The translations under genes were made by a program, and so were the position numbers. The notes below the pieces were generated by a model. The model had not been told where the DNA came from. It worked only from the letters and a program-made list of their open reading frames with translations, and did not search any database. Shown here one piece after another: positions 1 to 6,389 of a DNA stretch of 10,065 nt (position 1 is its first letter; each line of letters begins with the position of its first letter). Origin of the DNA: Deltaproteobacteria bacterium (GTDB lineage: Bacteria; Desulfobacterota; DSM-4660; Desulfatiglandales; B25-G16). The stretch spans positions 1 to 10,065 of the forward strand of contig QMLT01000044.1 in assembly GCA_003646875.1 (NCBI GenBank), read 5' to 3'.

Positions 1-1
1 A

Positions 2-442
2 TCTCTTGGCACAGCCGAAGGCGCCTTTTTAAAGGCACTTTCACATGTTCGAGCGCGAGAACAATTCGGAAAACCTATCATCGAATTTCAAGGTGTTGGC
101 CATAAGATTGCAAGAATGTTTGGCGACCTAATGTCCGCCAAATCCCTCCTTTACTACGCCGCCAGGATGTGCGAGATAGGCAGTAAAGAGCACAAAACCC
201 TGATCCCAATGTTTACTGGTATAGTAAAATACCTTGTTCCAGAACATGCAAAAGAGATAATTGACCAGACTATTAATATGTTCGGCGGTTATGGCTATTT
301 TATAGAACAAGAGGTAGAGAGACGCTACAGGGATAACAGGATATGTGAAATCTATGAAGGAACCGTTGAGATTCAGCTAAACACCATTCTTCGCACCTTG
401 AAGTCAGTCAATCTTGATTTTTTAAAGGAAATGCTACTTTAG
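2..442 (+). CDS. acyl-CoA dehydrogenase, C-terminal fragment (5' end outside window)
   Basis: This is the last 146 or so codons of an FAD-dependent acyl-CoA dehydrogenase, which oxidises an acyl-CoA to the 2,3-enoyl-CoA and passes electrons to ETF. The frame is open from base 2, so the gene starts outside the window. Visible family signatures are the QFGKPI..FQ segment near base 70, the FGGYGY...E.ERRYRD.R block (about 284-345), and the IYEGT.EIQ motif. The glutamate codon of IYEGT lies at 356-358 and is the catalytic base position in MCAD-type enzymes. About 27 residues follow that glutamate, a normal C-terminus for the family. The chain-length specificity cannot be read from this part. The neighbour on the opposite strand is methylmalonyl-CoA mutase, so a role in short-chain or branched acyl-CoA catabolism is possible but inferred. 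Its TAG stop overlaps the stop of the convergent mutase gene. Confidence 0.93.
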   Translation, partial: SLGTAEGAFLKALSHVRAREQFGKPIIEFQGVGHKIARMFGDLMSAKSLLYYAARMCEIGSKEHKTLIPMFTGIVKYLVPEHAKEIIDQTINMFGGYGYFIEQEVERRYRDNRICEIYEGTVEIQLNTILRTLKSVNLDFLKEMLL

Positions 443-840
443 CGCTTCAGATTATTTTTTATATATGTAACGATATCATCGGTGTAGGTGCCAGGACCAA
501 AAACCTCTGCTATTCCTATTTCTTTAAGAGAAGGTATATCCTCATCCGGTATGATACCGCCCCCAATAACCAATACATCATCTACTCCCTTTTCCCTTAA
601 CAATTCCATTATCCTGGGGAAGAGAAAGTCATGGGCTCCAGAAAGGATACTCAAGGCAATAACATCTACATCCTCCTGGATGGATGTCTCCACAATCTGT
701 TCAGGGCTTTGCCTTAAACCGGTATAGATTACCTCCATCCCAGCATCCATTAATGCATTGGCAATAACCTTTATGCCCCTATCATGGCCATCCAGACCAG
801 GTTTAGTGGCTAATACTCTAATCTTTCTTTTATTATCCAT
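439..840 (-). CDS. methylmalonyl-CoA mutase, small B12-binding subunit
   Basis: This 133-residue protein is the cobalamin-binding domain that sits at the C-terminus of one-piece methylmalonyl-CoA mutases, here encoded separately as in many archaea and anaerobes. It binds adenosylcobalamin base-off/His-on. The DxHxxG signature is present at D17-H19-G22, with H19 the expected lower axial cobalt ligand. It is followed by the S.L segment (about 62-68) and a glycine-rich VIGGG turn (91-95) of the Rossmann-like fold. The ATG start is preceded by GGGGGTGA-like and AAGG purine-rich sequence. It lies 114 nt downstream of the catalytic subunit and is expected to form a complex with it. The stop codon overlaps that of the convergent acyl-CoA dehydrogenase by 3-4 nt, leaving no room for an intervening terminator. 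Small subunits of related mutases (isobutyryl- or 2-hydroxyisobutyryl-CoA) look alike, so identity rests on the large subunit. Confidence 0.95.
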   Translation of the reverse strand: MDNKRKIRVLATKPGLDGHDRGIKVIANALMDAGMEVIYTGLRQSPEQIVETSIQEDVDVIALSILSGAHDFLFPRIMELLREKGVDDVLVIGGGIIPDEDIPSLKEIGIAEVFGPGTYTDDIVTYIKNNLKR

Positions 841-954
841 CCTTGATCACCCCCATAATTGTCATGGTTAATTAGTTAAATGGTTAAAAGGTTGAGTGAT
901 CCGGTTTTTTCTACTCAACTTCTCGACGACTTAACCAAGAACAATCAGCTGGCA
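841..954. repeat. TTAAC-rich spacer with hairpin between the mutase subunit genes
   Basis: This gap between the two mutase genes contains three loosely repeated GGTTAA/AGTTAA units (about 866-890). A perfect 7-bp inverted repeat follows, GTTGAGT (891-897) with ACTCAAC (913-919). The loop holds a T6 run on the + strand. No clear promoter is seen. The spacer between hisS and aspS has a similar TTAAC-rich character. It may be a degenerate dispersed repeat or an mRNA processing hairpin that sets subunit ratio. Confidence 0.4.
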
Positions 955-2634
955 TTACCCAATAGTGCTTACCGGCTGATATTCTCCAAAAACATCCCTT
1001 AATGCGTCGCAGATCTCTCCCAGAGTGGCGTAGGCCTTGACTGCATCCAAAATGATGGGCATCAGGTTTTCTTTCCCTTCCGCAGCATTTTTTAACTCAC
1101 TGAGTATATCCCTTACCCTTGCATTGTCTCGCTCGGATTTCAGCCTTTTCAGTCGTTCCATCTGTGAAATCCTCACGGCAGGATCTACCCGTAATAGATC
1201 TTTTGGAGATTCCTCTTCCACCTGAAACTTGTTTACGCCAACAACCACCCTCTCCCCCTTCTCAATCTCTCTCTGGTAACGATAGGCGCTATCCTGGATT
1301 TCCCTTTGTATAAAGCCCTGCTCAATAGCGGATGCTGCCCCGCCAAGCTCGTCAATCTTATCAATATATTCTTTAGCCCTATTAAAAATCTCTTCTGTCA
1401 ACTCTTCAATATAATACGAGCCACCCAATGGGTCTACTGTATCAGTAACACCAGACTCATAGCCGATAAGCTGTTGAGTCCTGAGGGCAATCTGAACAGC
1501 CTCTTCACCAGGTAATGCAAAGGCTTCATCCATTGAGTTTGTATGGAGTGATTGTGTGCCGCCCAAAACAGCAGAAAGGGCTTGAAAGGCCACTCTTACT
1601 ATATTATTTTTTGGCTGCTGCGCAGTGAGGGTGCAGCCGGCTGTCTGGGTATGAAATCTCATCATCATCGACCGTGGATCCCTGGCCTTAAATCTGTCCC
1701 GCATAATTGTTGCCCACAGTCTTCTTGCAGCCCTGAACTTTGCGATCTCCTCTAAAAAATCAAGGTGGGCATTAAAAAAGAATGAAAGTCGTGGACCAAA
1801 GTCATCCACACCTAATCCGGCCTCTAATGCCGCCTCCACATAGGCAATCCCATCGGCAAGAGTAAAAGCTACCTCCTGAACAGCAGTGGAGCCTGCCTCC
1901 CTGATATGATATCCGCTAATACTTATTGTGTTCCATTGAGGAACCTCTTGTGAACAAAATGAAAATATATCGGTGATAATCCTCATAGAAGGCTTAGGAG
2001 GAAAGATATATGTGCCCCTGGCAGAATACTCTTTTAATATATCATTCTGAATAGTGCCCCTTAAATCCTTTGATGCTATACCCTGATTTTCAGCAACGGC
2101 TATATACATTGCCAAAAGTATAGCGGCCGGTGCGTTTATGGTCATTGAGGTGCTTACCTTGTCTAAGGGGATCTGGTCAAAGAGTGTCTCCATATCCTTT
2201 AATGAATCAATGGTTACACCAACCTTGCCTACCTCACCTTGAGCCAGCGGGTGATCTGAATCGTATCCTATCTGTGTTGGAAGATCAAAGGCCACTGATA
2301 GCCCTGTTTGACCTGCATCGAGAAGGAAGCGGTATCGTCGATTTGTGTCCTCAGCAGTGCCAAAACCTGCATATTGACGCATAGTCCATAATCTTCCCCG
2401 GTACATGGTGGGTTGAACCCCTCTTGTAAAGGGATACTCCCCTGGCAAGCCGAGCCCTTTCATATAATCAAGATGAGCTGCATCTAAAGGTGTATACACT
2501 CTCTTTAAAGGAATGCCTGAGGTATTAGTAAATTCAGGTTTTCTTTCAGGTCTCTTTGCTAATTTTCCCTCCAGTCTGTCAGACCATTTTTTGTATTCCT
2601 CTTTTATTTCTCCGATCTCTTTTTCGTCAAGCAT
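955..2634 (-). CDS. methylmalonyl-CoA mutase, large catalytic subunit
   Basis: This 559-aa protein is the TIM-barrel subunit that interconverts methylmalonyl-CoA and succinyl-CoA by a radical rearrangement with adenosylcobalamin. It lacks the B12 domain, which is the next gene. The substrate-specificity positions support a true methylmalonyl-CoA mutase. Y88 sits in MRQYAGF and R206 in the SARGTYIFPP stretch; these match Tyr89 and Arg207 of the Propionibacterium enzyme. Isobutyryl- and 2-hydroxyisobutyryl-CoA mutases have Phe or Ile, and Gln, at these sites. The catalytic Y242-H243 pair is in SGYHIREAG. Other family blocks are GLSVAFDLPTQ.GYDSD (about 111-127), GTIQNDILKE (193-202) and the QSLHTNSMDEA segment. 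The ATG start has an AGGAGG site 10 nt upstream. It begins 20 nt after the decarboxylase beta gene, so both are probably on one transcript. The N-terminal 40 residues are variable and may contact the partner subunit. Confidence 0.96.
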   Translation of the reverse strand: MLDEKEIGEIKEEYKKWSDRLEGKLAKRPERKPEFTNTSGIPLKRVYTPLDAAHLDYMKGLGLPGEYPFTRGVQPTMYRGRLWTMRQYAGFGTAEDTNRRYRFLLDAGQTGLSVAFDLPTQIGYDSDHPLAQGEVGKVGVTIDSLKDMETLFDQIPLDKVSTSMTINAPAAILLAMYIAVAENQGIASKDLRGTIQNDILKEYSARGTYIFPPKPSMRIITDIFSFCSQEVPQWNTISISGYHIREAGSTAVQEVAFTLADGIAYVEAALEAGLGVDDFGPRLSFFFNAHLDFLEEIAKFRAARRLWATIMRDRFKARDPRSMMMRFHTQTAGCTLTAQQPKNNIVRVAFQALSAVLGGTQSLHTNSMDEAFALPGEEAVQIALRTQQLIGYESGVTDTVDPLGGSYYIEELTEEIFNRAKEYIDKIDELGGAASAIEQGFIQREIQDSAYRYQREIEKGERVVVGVNKFQVEEESPKDLLRVDPAVRISQMERLKRLKSERDNARVRDILSELKNAAEGKENLMPIILDAVKAYATLGEICDALRDVFGEYQPVSTIG

Positions 2635-2654
2635 ATCTTCTTAACCTCCTTTCA

Positions 2655-3761
2655 TCATCCTCCAAGCGCAAGGAATACTCCCGCAGCAACCACTGTACCT
2701 ATAACCCCTGCCACATTGGGACCCATAGCATGCATGAGTAAAAAGTTTTTTGGATCGTACTTTGCGCCCATTATCTGGCTTACCCTGGCTGCCATAGGAA
2801 CAGCAGATACACCAGCGGAGCCGATTAGTGGATTTATCTTTTCCTTGAAAAAAAGGTTCATAAACTTTGCCAGAAGTATTCCCGCAGCCGTAGAAAAGGC
2901 AAAGGCCACAAGCCCCATAATGAATACAAAAATAACCTGCGGTTTTAAGAAGGCCTCAGCTGACATGGTCGCGCCAACGCTAATACCCAGAAGTATGGTC
3001 ACAATATTCATAAGCTCATTGGCCGCTGTATCTGCAAGCCTTTTTACCACACCGCATTCTTTAAAAAGGTTTCCCAGCATAAACATTGCCATGAGTGGTG
3101 CAGAGGCTGGCACGATAAGACAGATAACCAATACCGTCACTAATGGAAAAAGGATTTTCTCTTTCTTTGAAACCGGCCGCAACTGTCTCATTTTTATCTT
3201 TCGTTCCTTATCTGTGGTAAGGAGCCTCATGATAGGAGGCTGAATGATTGGAACAAGTGACATATAAGAGTAAGCAGCTACAGCCGTTGCACCTAATAAG
3301 TGAGGGGCAAGGTGGACTGTTGTGTATATTGTTGTTGGGCCATCAGCGCCGCCAATTATACCTATTGAACAGGCCTCTGGTATTTGAAAACCGAGGATGA
3401 GGGCACCAAAAAAGGCAACATAAACGCCGAACTGGGCCCCTGCGCCCAATATGAGTGTTTTAGGGTTGGCGATCATTGGTCCAAAATCTGTCATGGCCCC
3501 TAAACCTAAAAATATAAGGGGCGGGATTACCTCCCACTCTAACCCATAGTGGTAAAATTTCCATAAAAGCCCCTGACCCTCCTGCATGAGAAATGTCAGG
3601 GGTAAATTTACTACTAAAATACCAAAACCAATAGGCACCAAAAGGAGAGGTTCGTAATTTTTTGTGATGGCCAAATAGATAAAGAAAAATGCAATAAGCC
3701 ACATAATAAGGTTACCTAAGGTCAGGTGCACAACACCGGTAGTCAAGACCATGTCAAGCAT
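2655..3761 (-). CDS. sodium ion-translocating decarboxylase, beta subunit (methylmalonyl-CoA/glutaconyl-CoA/oxaloacetate family)
   Basis: This 368-aa, very hydrophobic inner-membrane protein is the OadB/MmdB/GcdB subunit that decarboxylates carboxybiotin and exports Na+. The key residues known from Klebsiella OadB are all present with a constant offset of 63: D140 in GGADGPTTIY (D203), Y166 (Y229), N310 (N373), G314 (G377), S319 (S382) and R326 (R389). The length fits MmdB and GcdB (about 370-375 aa) better than OadB (about 430). The ATG start has an AAAGGA site just upstream. It follows the 44-aa gamma-like gene by 12 nt and precedes the mutase by 20 nt. That neighbourhood argues for methylmalonyl-CoA as the substrate of the complex, which remains an inference because the substrate-binding carboxyltransferase alpha subunit is not in the window. 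The protein would turn methylmalonyl-CoA decarboxylation into a sodium gradient, or use the gradient for carboxylation. Confidence 0.94.
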   Translation of the reverse strand: MLDMVLTTGVVHLTLGNLIMWLIAFFFIYLAITKNYEPLLLVPIGFGILVVNLPLTFLMQEGQGLLWKFYHYGLEWEVIPPLIFLGLGAMTDFGPMIANPKTLILGAGAQFGVYVAFFGALILGFQIPEACSIGIIGGADGPTTIYTTVHLAPHLLGATAVAAYSYMSLVPIIQPPIMRLLTTDKERKIKMRQLRPVSKKEKILFPLVTVLVICLIVPASAPLMAMFMLGNLFKECGVVKRLADTAANELMNIVTILLGISVGATMSAEAFLKPQVIFVFIMGLVAFAFSTAAGILLAKFMNLFFKEKINPLIGSAGVSAVPMAARVSQIMGAKYDPKNFLLMHAMGPNVAGVIGTVVAAGVFLALGG

Positions 3762-3773
3762 AATTTTTCCTTT

Positions 3774-3908
3774 CTAATCAGCTTTTTTTTCTATACTTTT
3801 TAAAACCCGCCCAAATGCATATATTGCCGCTATCAGTATTGCAAGCGAGGAGAAAACAGCGCCTAAGCCAAAAGAAAATATCCTTACCGCAAGATTCCAA
3901 TCAATCAT
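3774..3908 (-). CDS. OadG-like small membrane subunit of sodium-pumping decarboxylase (44 aa)
   Basis: This short gene encodes 44 residues beginning MIDWNLAVRI and ending SIEKKAD. A single transmembrane helix spans roughly residues 8-33, containing a FGLGAVFSSLAIL stretch that resembles the G.GVVF..L pattern of OadG/MmdD proteins. A short basic tail (R34, K37, K41, K42) would lie in the cytoplasm. OadG-type subunits anchor the carboxyltransferase to the beta subunit and are usually about 80-115 aa, with a Pro/Ala linker and a C-terminal segment contacting alpha. Here only the membrane part remains. The ATG is preceded by AAAAGGAGC at a good distance, and the stop lies 12 nt before the beta-subunit start, the classical gamma-beta order. 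The identification rests on position, size and the helix pattern rather than on a strong motif. Confidence 0.82.
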   Translation of the reverse strand: MIDWNLAVRIFSFGLGAVFSSLAILIAAIYAFGRVLKSIEKKAD

Positions 3909-3953
3909 AATAATATGCTCCTTTTAAATATAATGCTCCATTTCAGGTAATAG

Positions 3954-4064
3954 TTCAGCCACAAAGACACCAAGTCACCAAGATTACTATATAATTTTTT
4001 TGTAATATCATTTTTAATAAGAGACATAATCATTTCTTCGTGCCTTTGAGACTTGGTGGCTGAA
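3954..4064. repeat. long inverted repeat between biotin carrier and gamma-subunit genes
   Basis: The segment TTCAGCCAC at 3954-3962 is the complement of GTGGCTGAA at 4056-4064, and CACCAAGTC at 3968-3976 is the exact complement of GACTTGGTG at 4050-4058. About 73 nt of very AT-rich sequence separates the arms. The arms overlap on one side, so two register-shifted stems are possible. Phrases of the type CACCAAGACACAAAGGCACGAAG are, from memory, common in dispersed intergenic repeats of environmental bacteria. The rest of the 303-nt gene-free spacer (3909-4211) holds the hairpin at 4073-4101, the terminator at 4151-4182 and no convincing promoter. Confidence 0.6.
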
Positions 4065-4072
4065 TTTATACT

Positions 4073-4101
4073 ATTTCAGAAATTTTAAACCATTCTGAAA
4101 T
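4073..4101. repeat. 9-bp perfect inverted repeat, ATTTCAGAA / TTCTGAAAT
   Basis: The arms are at 4073-4081 and 4093-4101, separated by an 11-nt AT-rich loop. A third partial copy of the arm (ATTTCAGA) occurs at 4140-4147. It lies between the terminator of the biotin carrier gene and the long inverted repeat. It could be a weak operator or simply a stem in the read-through transcript; there is no T-tract. Confidence 0.45.
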
Positions 4102-4150
4102 TATGAAGCTTTTAGAAGATTGATATATTTTTTGAAGGTATTTCAGATAA

Positions 4151-4182
4151 AATTGCCCTGTCGATACTCAGACAGGGCAATT
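4151..4182 (-). terminator. strong hairpin after the biotin carrier gene (intrinsic terminator or attenuator)
   Basis: A 12-bp perfect stem (4182-4171 with 4162-4151 on the - strand; core TTGCCCTGTC / GACAGGGCAA) with an 8-nt loop begins 29 nt after the stop codon of the biotin carrier gene. A short T-run (AATTTTATC) follows in the - direction. The T-run is brief, so partial read-through into the downstream gamma-beta-mutase genes is plausible. That would make the carrier the most abundant product. Confidence 0.8.
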
Positions 4183-4211
4183 AATTCATACTCGTTAAAA
4201 AAAACATGTGT

Positions 4212-4424
4212 CTATTCGATCACCGCTAAAACATCATCAGCCCCAACTGAATCTCCTTTATTGCATTTTATCTCCTTCACCGTACCTGACGCTGGAGCTA
4301 CTATAGGCATCTCCATCTTCATTGCCTCAAGAATAATAAGATCATCATCTTCATTAACCGTGTCACCAACATTAACCTTCACATCAATTACCTTTCCCGC
4401 CATGGGAGCTGTTACATCACTCAC
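4212..4424 (-). CDS. biotin carboxyl carrier protein, stand-alone biotinyl domain (decarboxylase carrier subunit)
   Basis: This 70-aa protein is a complete biotinyl/lipoyl-type domain and nothing else. The EAMKM motif is at 33-38, with K36 as the biotinylated lysine. The flanking VNVGDTV (about 18-24) and APASGTVKEI (43-52) hairpins are typical. It would carry CO2 between the carboxyltransferase and the sodium-pumping beta subunit (MmdC/GcdC role). Longer carriers of this family have a Pro/Ala-rich linker at the N-terminus, which is absent. The start is GTG at 4424, placed 8 nt after an AGGAGG site. An ATG between the two is too close to the site and runs into TGA after four codons. The gene has its own promoter upstream and a strong hairpin downstream. 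An acetyl-CoA carboxylase carrier is less likely because of its small size and its neighbours. Confidence 0.93.
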   Translation of the reverse strand: MSDVTAPMAGKVIDVKVNVGDTVNEDDDLIILEAMKMEMPIVAPASGTVKEIKCNKGDSVGADDVLAVIE

Positions 4425-4441
4425 TTTTCATACCTCCTTCT

Positions 4442-4455
4442 ATTTTATATAAAAT
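4442..4455. promoter_or_regulatory. 14-bp perfect palindrome just upstream of the biotin carrier ribosome site
   Basis: ATTTTATATAAAAT reads the same on both strands and ends immediately before the GAAGGAGG ribosome site of the biotin carrier. It lies in the predicted 5' untranslated region, about 60 nt from the predicted transcription start. A small operator is possible, but the pure A/T content makes a chance occurrence likely. Confidence 0.25.
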
Positions 4456-4511
4456 AAACATCTCAATGAAAAAACCTGGGTAACTATTGAACCTTTTTTA
4501 TTGACTGGATT

Positions 4512-4540
4512 TGTATAATTTTATTTTAATCTTTTGTCAA
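4512..4540 (-). promoter_or_regulatory. sigma70-type promoter for the biotin carrier / decarboxylase / mutase cluster
   Basis: On the - strand a perfect TTGACA (4540-4535) is followed after 17 nt by TATACA (4517-4512), four of six matches to TATAAT. Initiation near 4505 would give a leader of about 80 nt before the GTG start. The -35 box begins only 3 nt past the aspS stop codon, so the cluster can be transcribed independently of aspS. Confidence 0.7.
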
Positions 4541-4542
4541 GA

Positions 4543-6321
4543 TTAAAGTAGAGAAATACCCAATTCAGCAAGCTGATCATCCTTCACCTTTGAGGGCGCA
4601 TCAGTCACAGCGCAGGTTGCCCTTTGAGTCTTAGGGAAGGCAATGACATCCCTTAAAGATTCTGCGCCAGTCATAATAGCCACCAACCTGTCAAAGCCAA
4701 GCGCTATGCCTGCATGAGGAGGCGCGCCATAGCTCAATGCCTCAAGGAAAAACCCAAACTTTTCCTTTATCTCTTCCTTTCCCAACCCCAATATACGGAA
4801 GATCTGGTTTTGCAATTCAGTGTTATGTATTCTGACACTGCCTCCCCCTATCTCTGCACCGTTAAGCACCAAATCATAGCTTCGTGCGCTTACCGCCTCT
4901 GGTTTTTCGGTGAGCAATGGTATATCTTCCTCAAGAGGAGATGTAAAAGGATGGTGAATCGCTACATATCTTTCTTCAACACTGTCGTACTCAAGCAAAG
5001 GAAACCGTGTTACCCATACAAATGAGTATGTTTCATCTTTCACCAAACTAAGTCTCTTGCTTATTTCAGTCCTTAATAACCCTAATGCTTCATTTGCTGT
5101 TTGAAGTTTATCAGGCACAAATAAAATAAGATCTCCCTCTTTTGTGTCAAGTCTCTGTTCAACTGCACTTCTTATATCAGGGGCCAAAAATTTATTCAGA
5201 GTTGATTGCCAGCCATCAGATTTAACCTTAGCCCAGAAAAATCCCCTGGCGCCAGAATTCGAGACGATGGAGTTTAATTCATCCAGCTCCTTCCGAGAAA
5301 AAGAGGCTCCTTTCTCGACATTTATTGCCTTCACAACACCTTCTTGCTCTATCACCTCCTTAAAGACCCTGAAGCCTGATGATCTAAGAAGATCAGAGAG
5401 ATCCATCAATTCCATGCCAAATCTGATATCTGGACTGTCTGAGCCATATTGGTTCACTGCGTTATTATATTCGATCACTGGAAATGGTGTTGAGACCGAG
5501 TGGTCAAGAATTTTTGCAAATAAATCTGCCATCATTCCCTCAATAACATCCATAACCTCACGTTCATCTACGAATGACAATTCAAGATCAACCTGAGTAA
5601 ATTCTGGTTGTCTATCCGCCCTGAGATCTTCATCCCGGAAGCATCTAACAATTTGAAAATAGCGATCAAAGCCAGCCATCATTATGAGCTGTTTAAACAA
5701 TTGCGGAGATTGGGGTAAGGCATAAAAAGATCCTCTACTAATCCGACTTGGAACAAGATAGTCCCGTGCCCCTTCAGGTGTGCTTTTTGTTAAAAAAGGA
5801 GTCTCTACTTCTAAGAATCCCGCACTGTTTAAAAAGTTTCTTATACATAAGGCTATTCTGTGCCTCATAACAAGGTTATGAAAAAGGGCCGGCCTTCTAA
5901 GCTCTAGGTATCTGTATTTCAGGCGCAAACTCTCTGATGCGTCGATTTTTCCATCAACCTGAAATGGAGGAATATTTGTTTCATTAAAAATCCTCAATTC
6001 CTTCACCTTCACCTCAATATCTCCGGTAGGCATATCAGGGTTTTCCTGACCGGCCAGGCGTGGCATAACCTGGCCTTTCACGCCTATAACCCATTCGTTC
6101 CTTAAGATACCTGCCTTAGCATGACTAATCTTGTCAATCGCCTCATCAAAGACAATCTGGGTCAGGCCAAACCTATCCCTGAGATCAATGAATATCAATT
6201 TACCCAGATCCCTGCGTCTGTTTACCCACCCCATAAGAACGACCTCGCGATCAATATCATCTCTTCCTAAACTACCGCAATTATTCGTCCTTTTCCAATC
6301 GCCAATAGTATCTATATCCAA
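4543..6321 (-). CDS. aspS: aspartyl-tRNA synthetase, bacterial type
   Basis: This 592-aa class II synthetase charges tRNA(Asp) with aspartate. The order of domains is an N-terminal OB-fold anticodon domain (about 8-115, with GWVNRRRDLGKLIFIDLRD at 31-49), catalytic core with motif 1 (about 166-177), motif 2 (FRDEDLR...EFTQ.D at 228-247), a bacterial GAD insertion (about 300-420) and motif 3 (GAPPHAGIALGFDR at 532-545). Length is normal. The start is TTG at 6321, immediately after a GGGGAGAGGAG purine run. No in-frame ATG fits the family N-terminus, which needs the RTNNCG segment at 11-16. At the two positions known to affect tRNA(Asp)/tRNA(Asn) discrimination in Pseudomonas (H31, G83) this enzyme has L39 and G91, one residue of each type. 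It lies 68 nt after hisS and is probably cotranscribed with it. Confidence 0.98.
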   Translation of the reverse strand: MDIDTIGDWKRTNNCGSLGRDDIDREVVLMGWVNRRRDLGKLIFIDLRDRFGLTQIVFDEAIDKISHAKAGILRNEWVIGVKGQVMPRLAGQENPDMPTGDIEVKVKELRIFNETNIPPFQVDGKIDASESLRLKYRYLELRRPALFHNLVMRHRIALCIRNFLNSAGFLEVETPFLTKSTPEGARDYLVPSRISRGSFYALPQSPQLFKQLIMMAGFDRYFQIVRCFRDEDLRADRQPEFTQVDLELSFVDEREVMDVIEGMMADLFAKILDHSVSTPFPVIEYNNAVNQYGSDSPDIRFGMELMDLSDLLRSSGFRVFKEVIEQEGVVKAINVEKGASFSRKELDELNSIVSNSGARGFFWAKVKSDGWQSTLNKFLAPDIRSAVEQRLDTKEGDLILFVPDKLQTANEALGLLRTEISKRLSLVKDETYSFVWVTRFPLLEYDSVEERYVAIHHPFTSPLEEDIPLLTEKPEAVSARSYDLVLNGAEIGGGSVRIHNTELQNQIFRILGLGKEEIKEKFGFFLEALSYGAPPHAGIALGFDRLVAIMTGAESLRDVIAFPKTQRATCAVTDAPSKVKDDQLAELGISLL

Positions 6322-6389
6322 CTCCTCTCCCCTATCTTTTTTGAGTAGTTAAATGCGTATGTGAGTTAACTGGTGAAAAAGTCAACGAT
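6322..6389. repeat. TTAAC-rich spacer between hisS and aspS
   Basis: This 68-nt gap contains AGTTAA, GTTAAC, a TTTAAC/ATTAAAC run and GTCAACG, a composition and word use like the 841-954 spacer between the mutase genes. The - strand end supplies the ribosome site of aspS. No terminator is seen, which supports hisS-aspS cotranscription. Confidence 0.3.

Noticed and set aside
2716..3243. 175-residue + strand open frame
   Set aside because: Antisense shadow of the beta-subunit gene, whose membrane residues and motifs are unmistakable.
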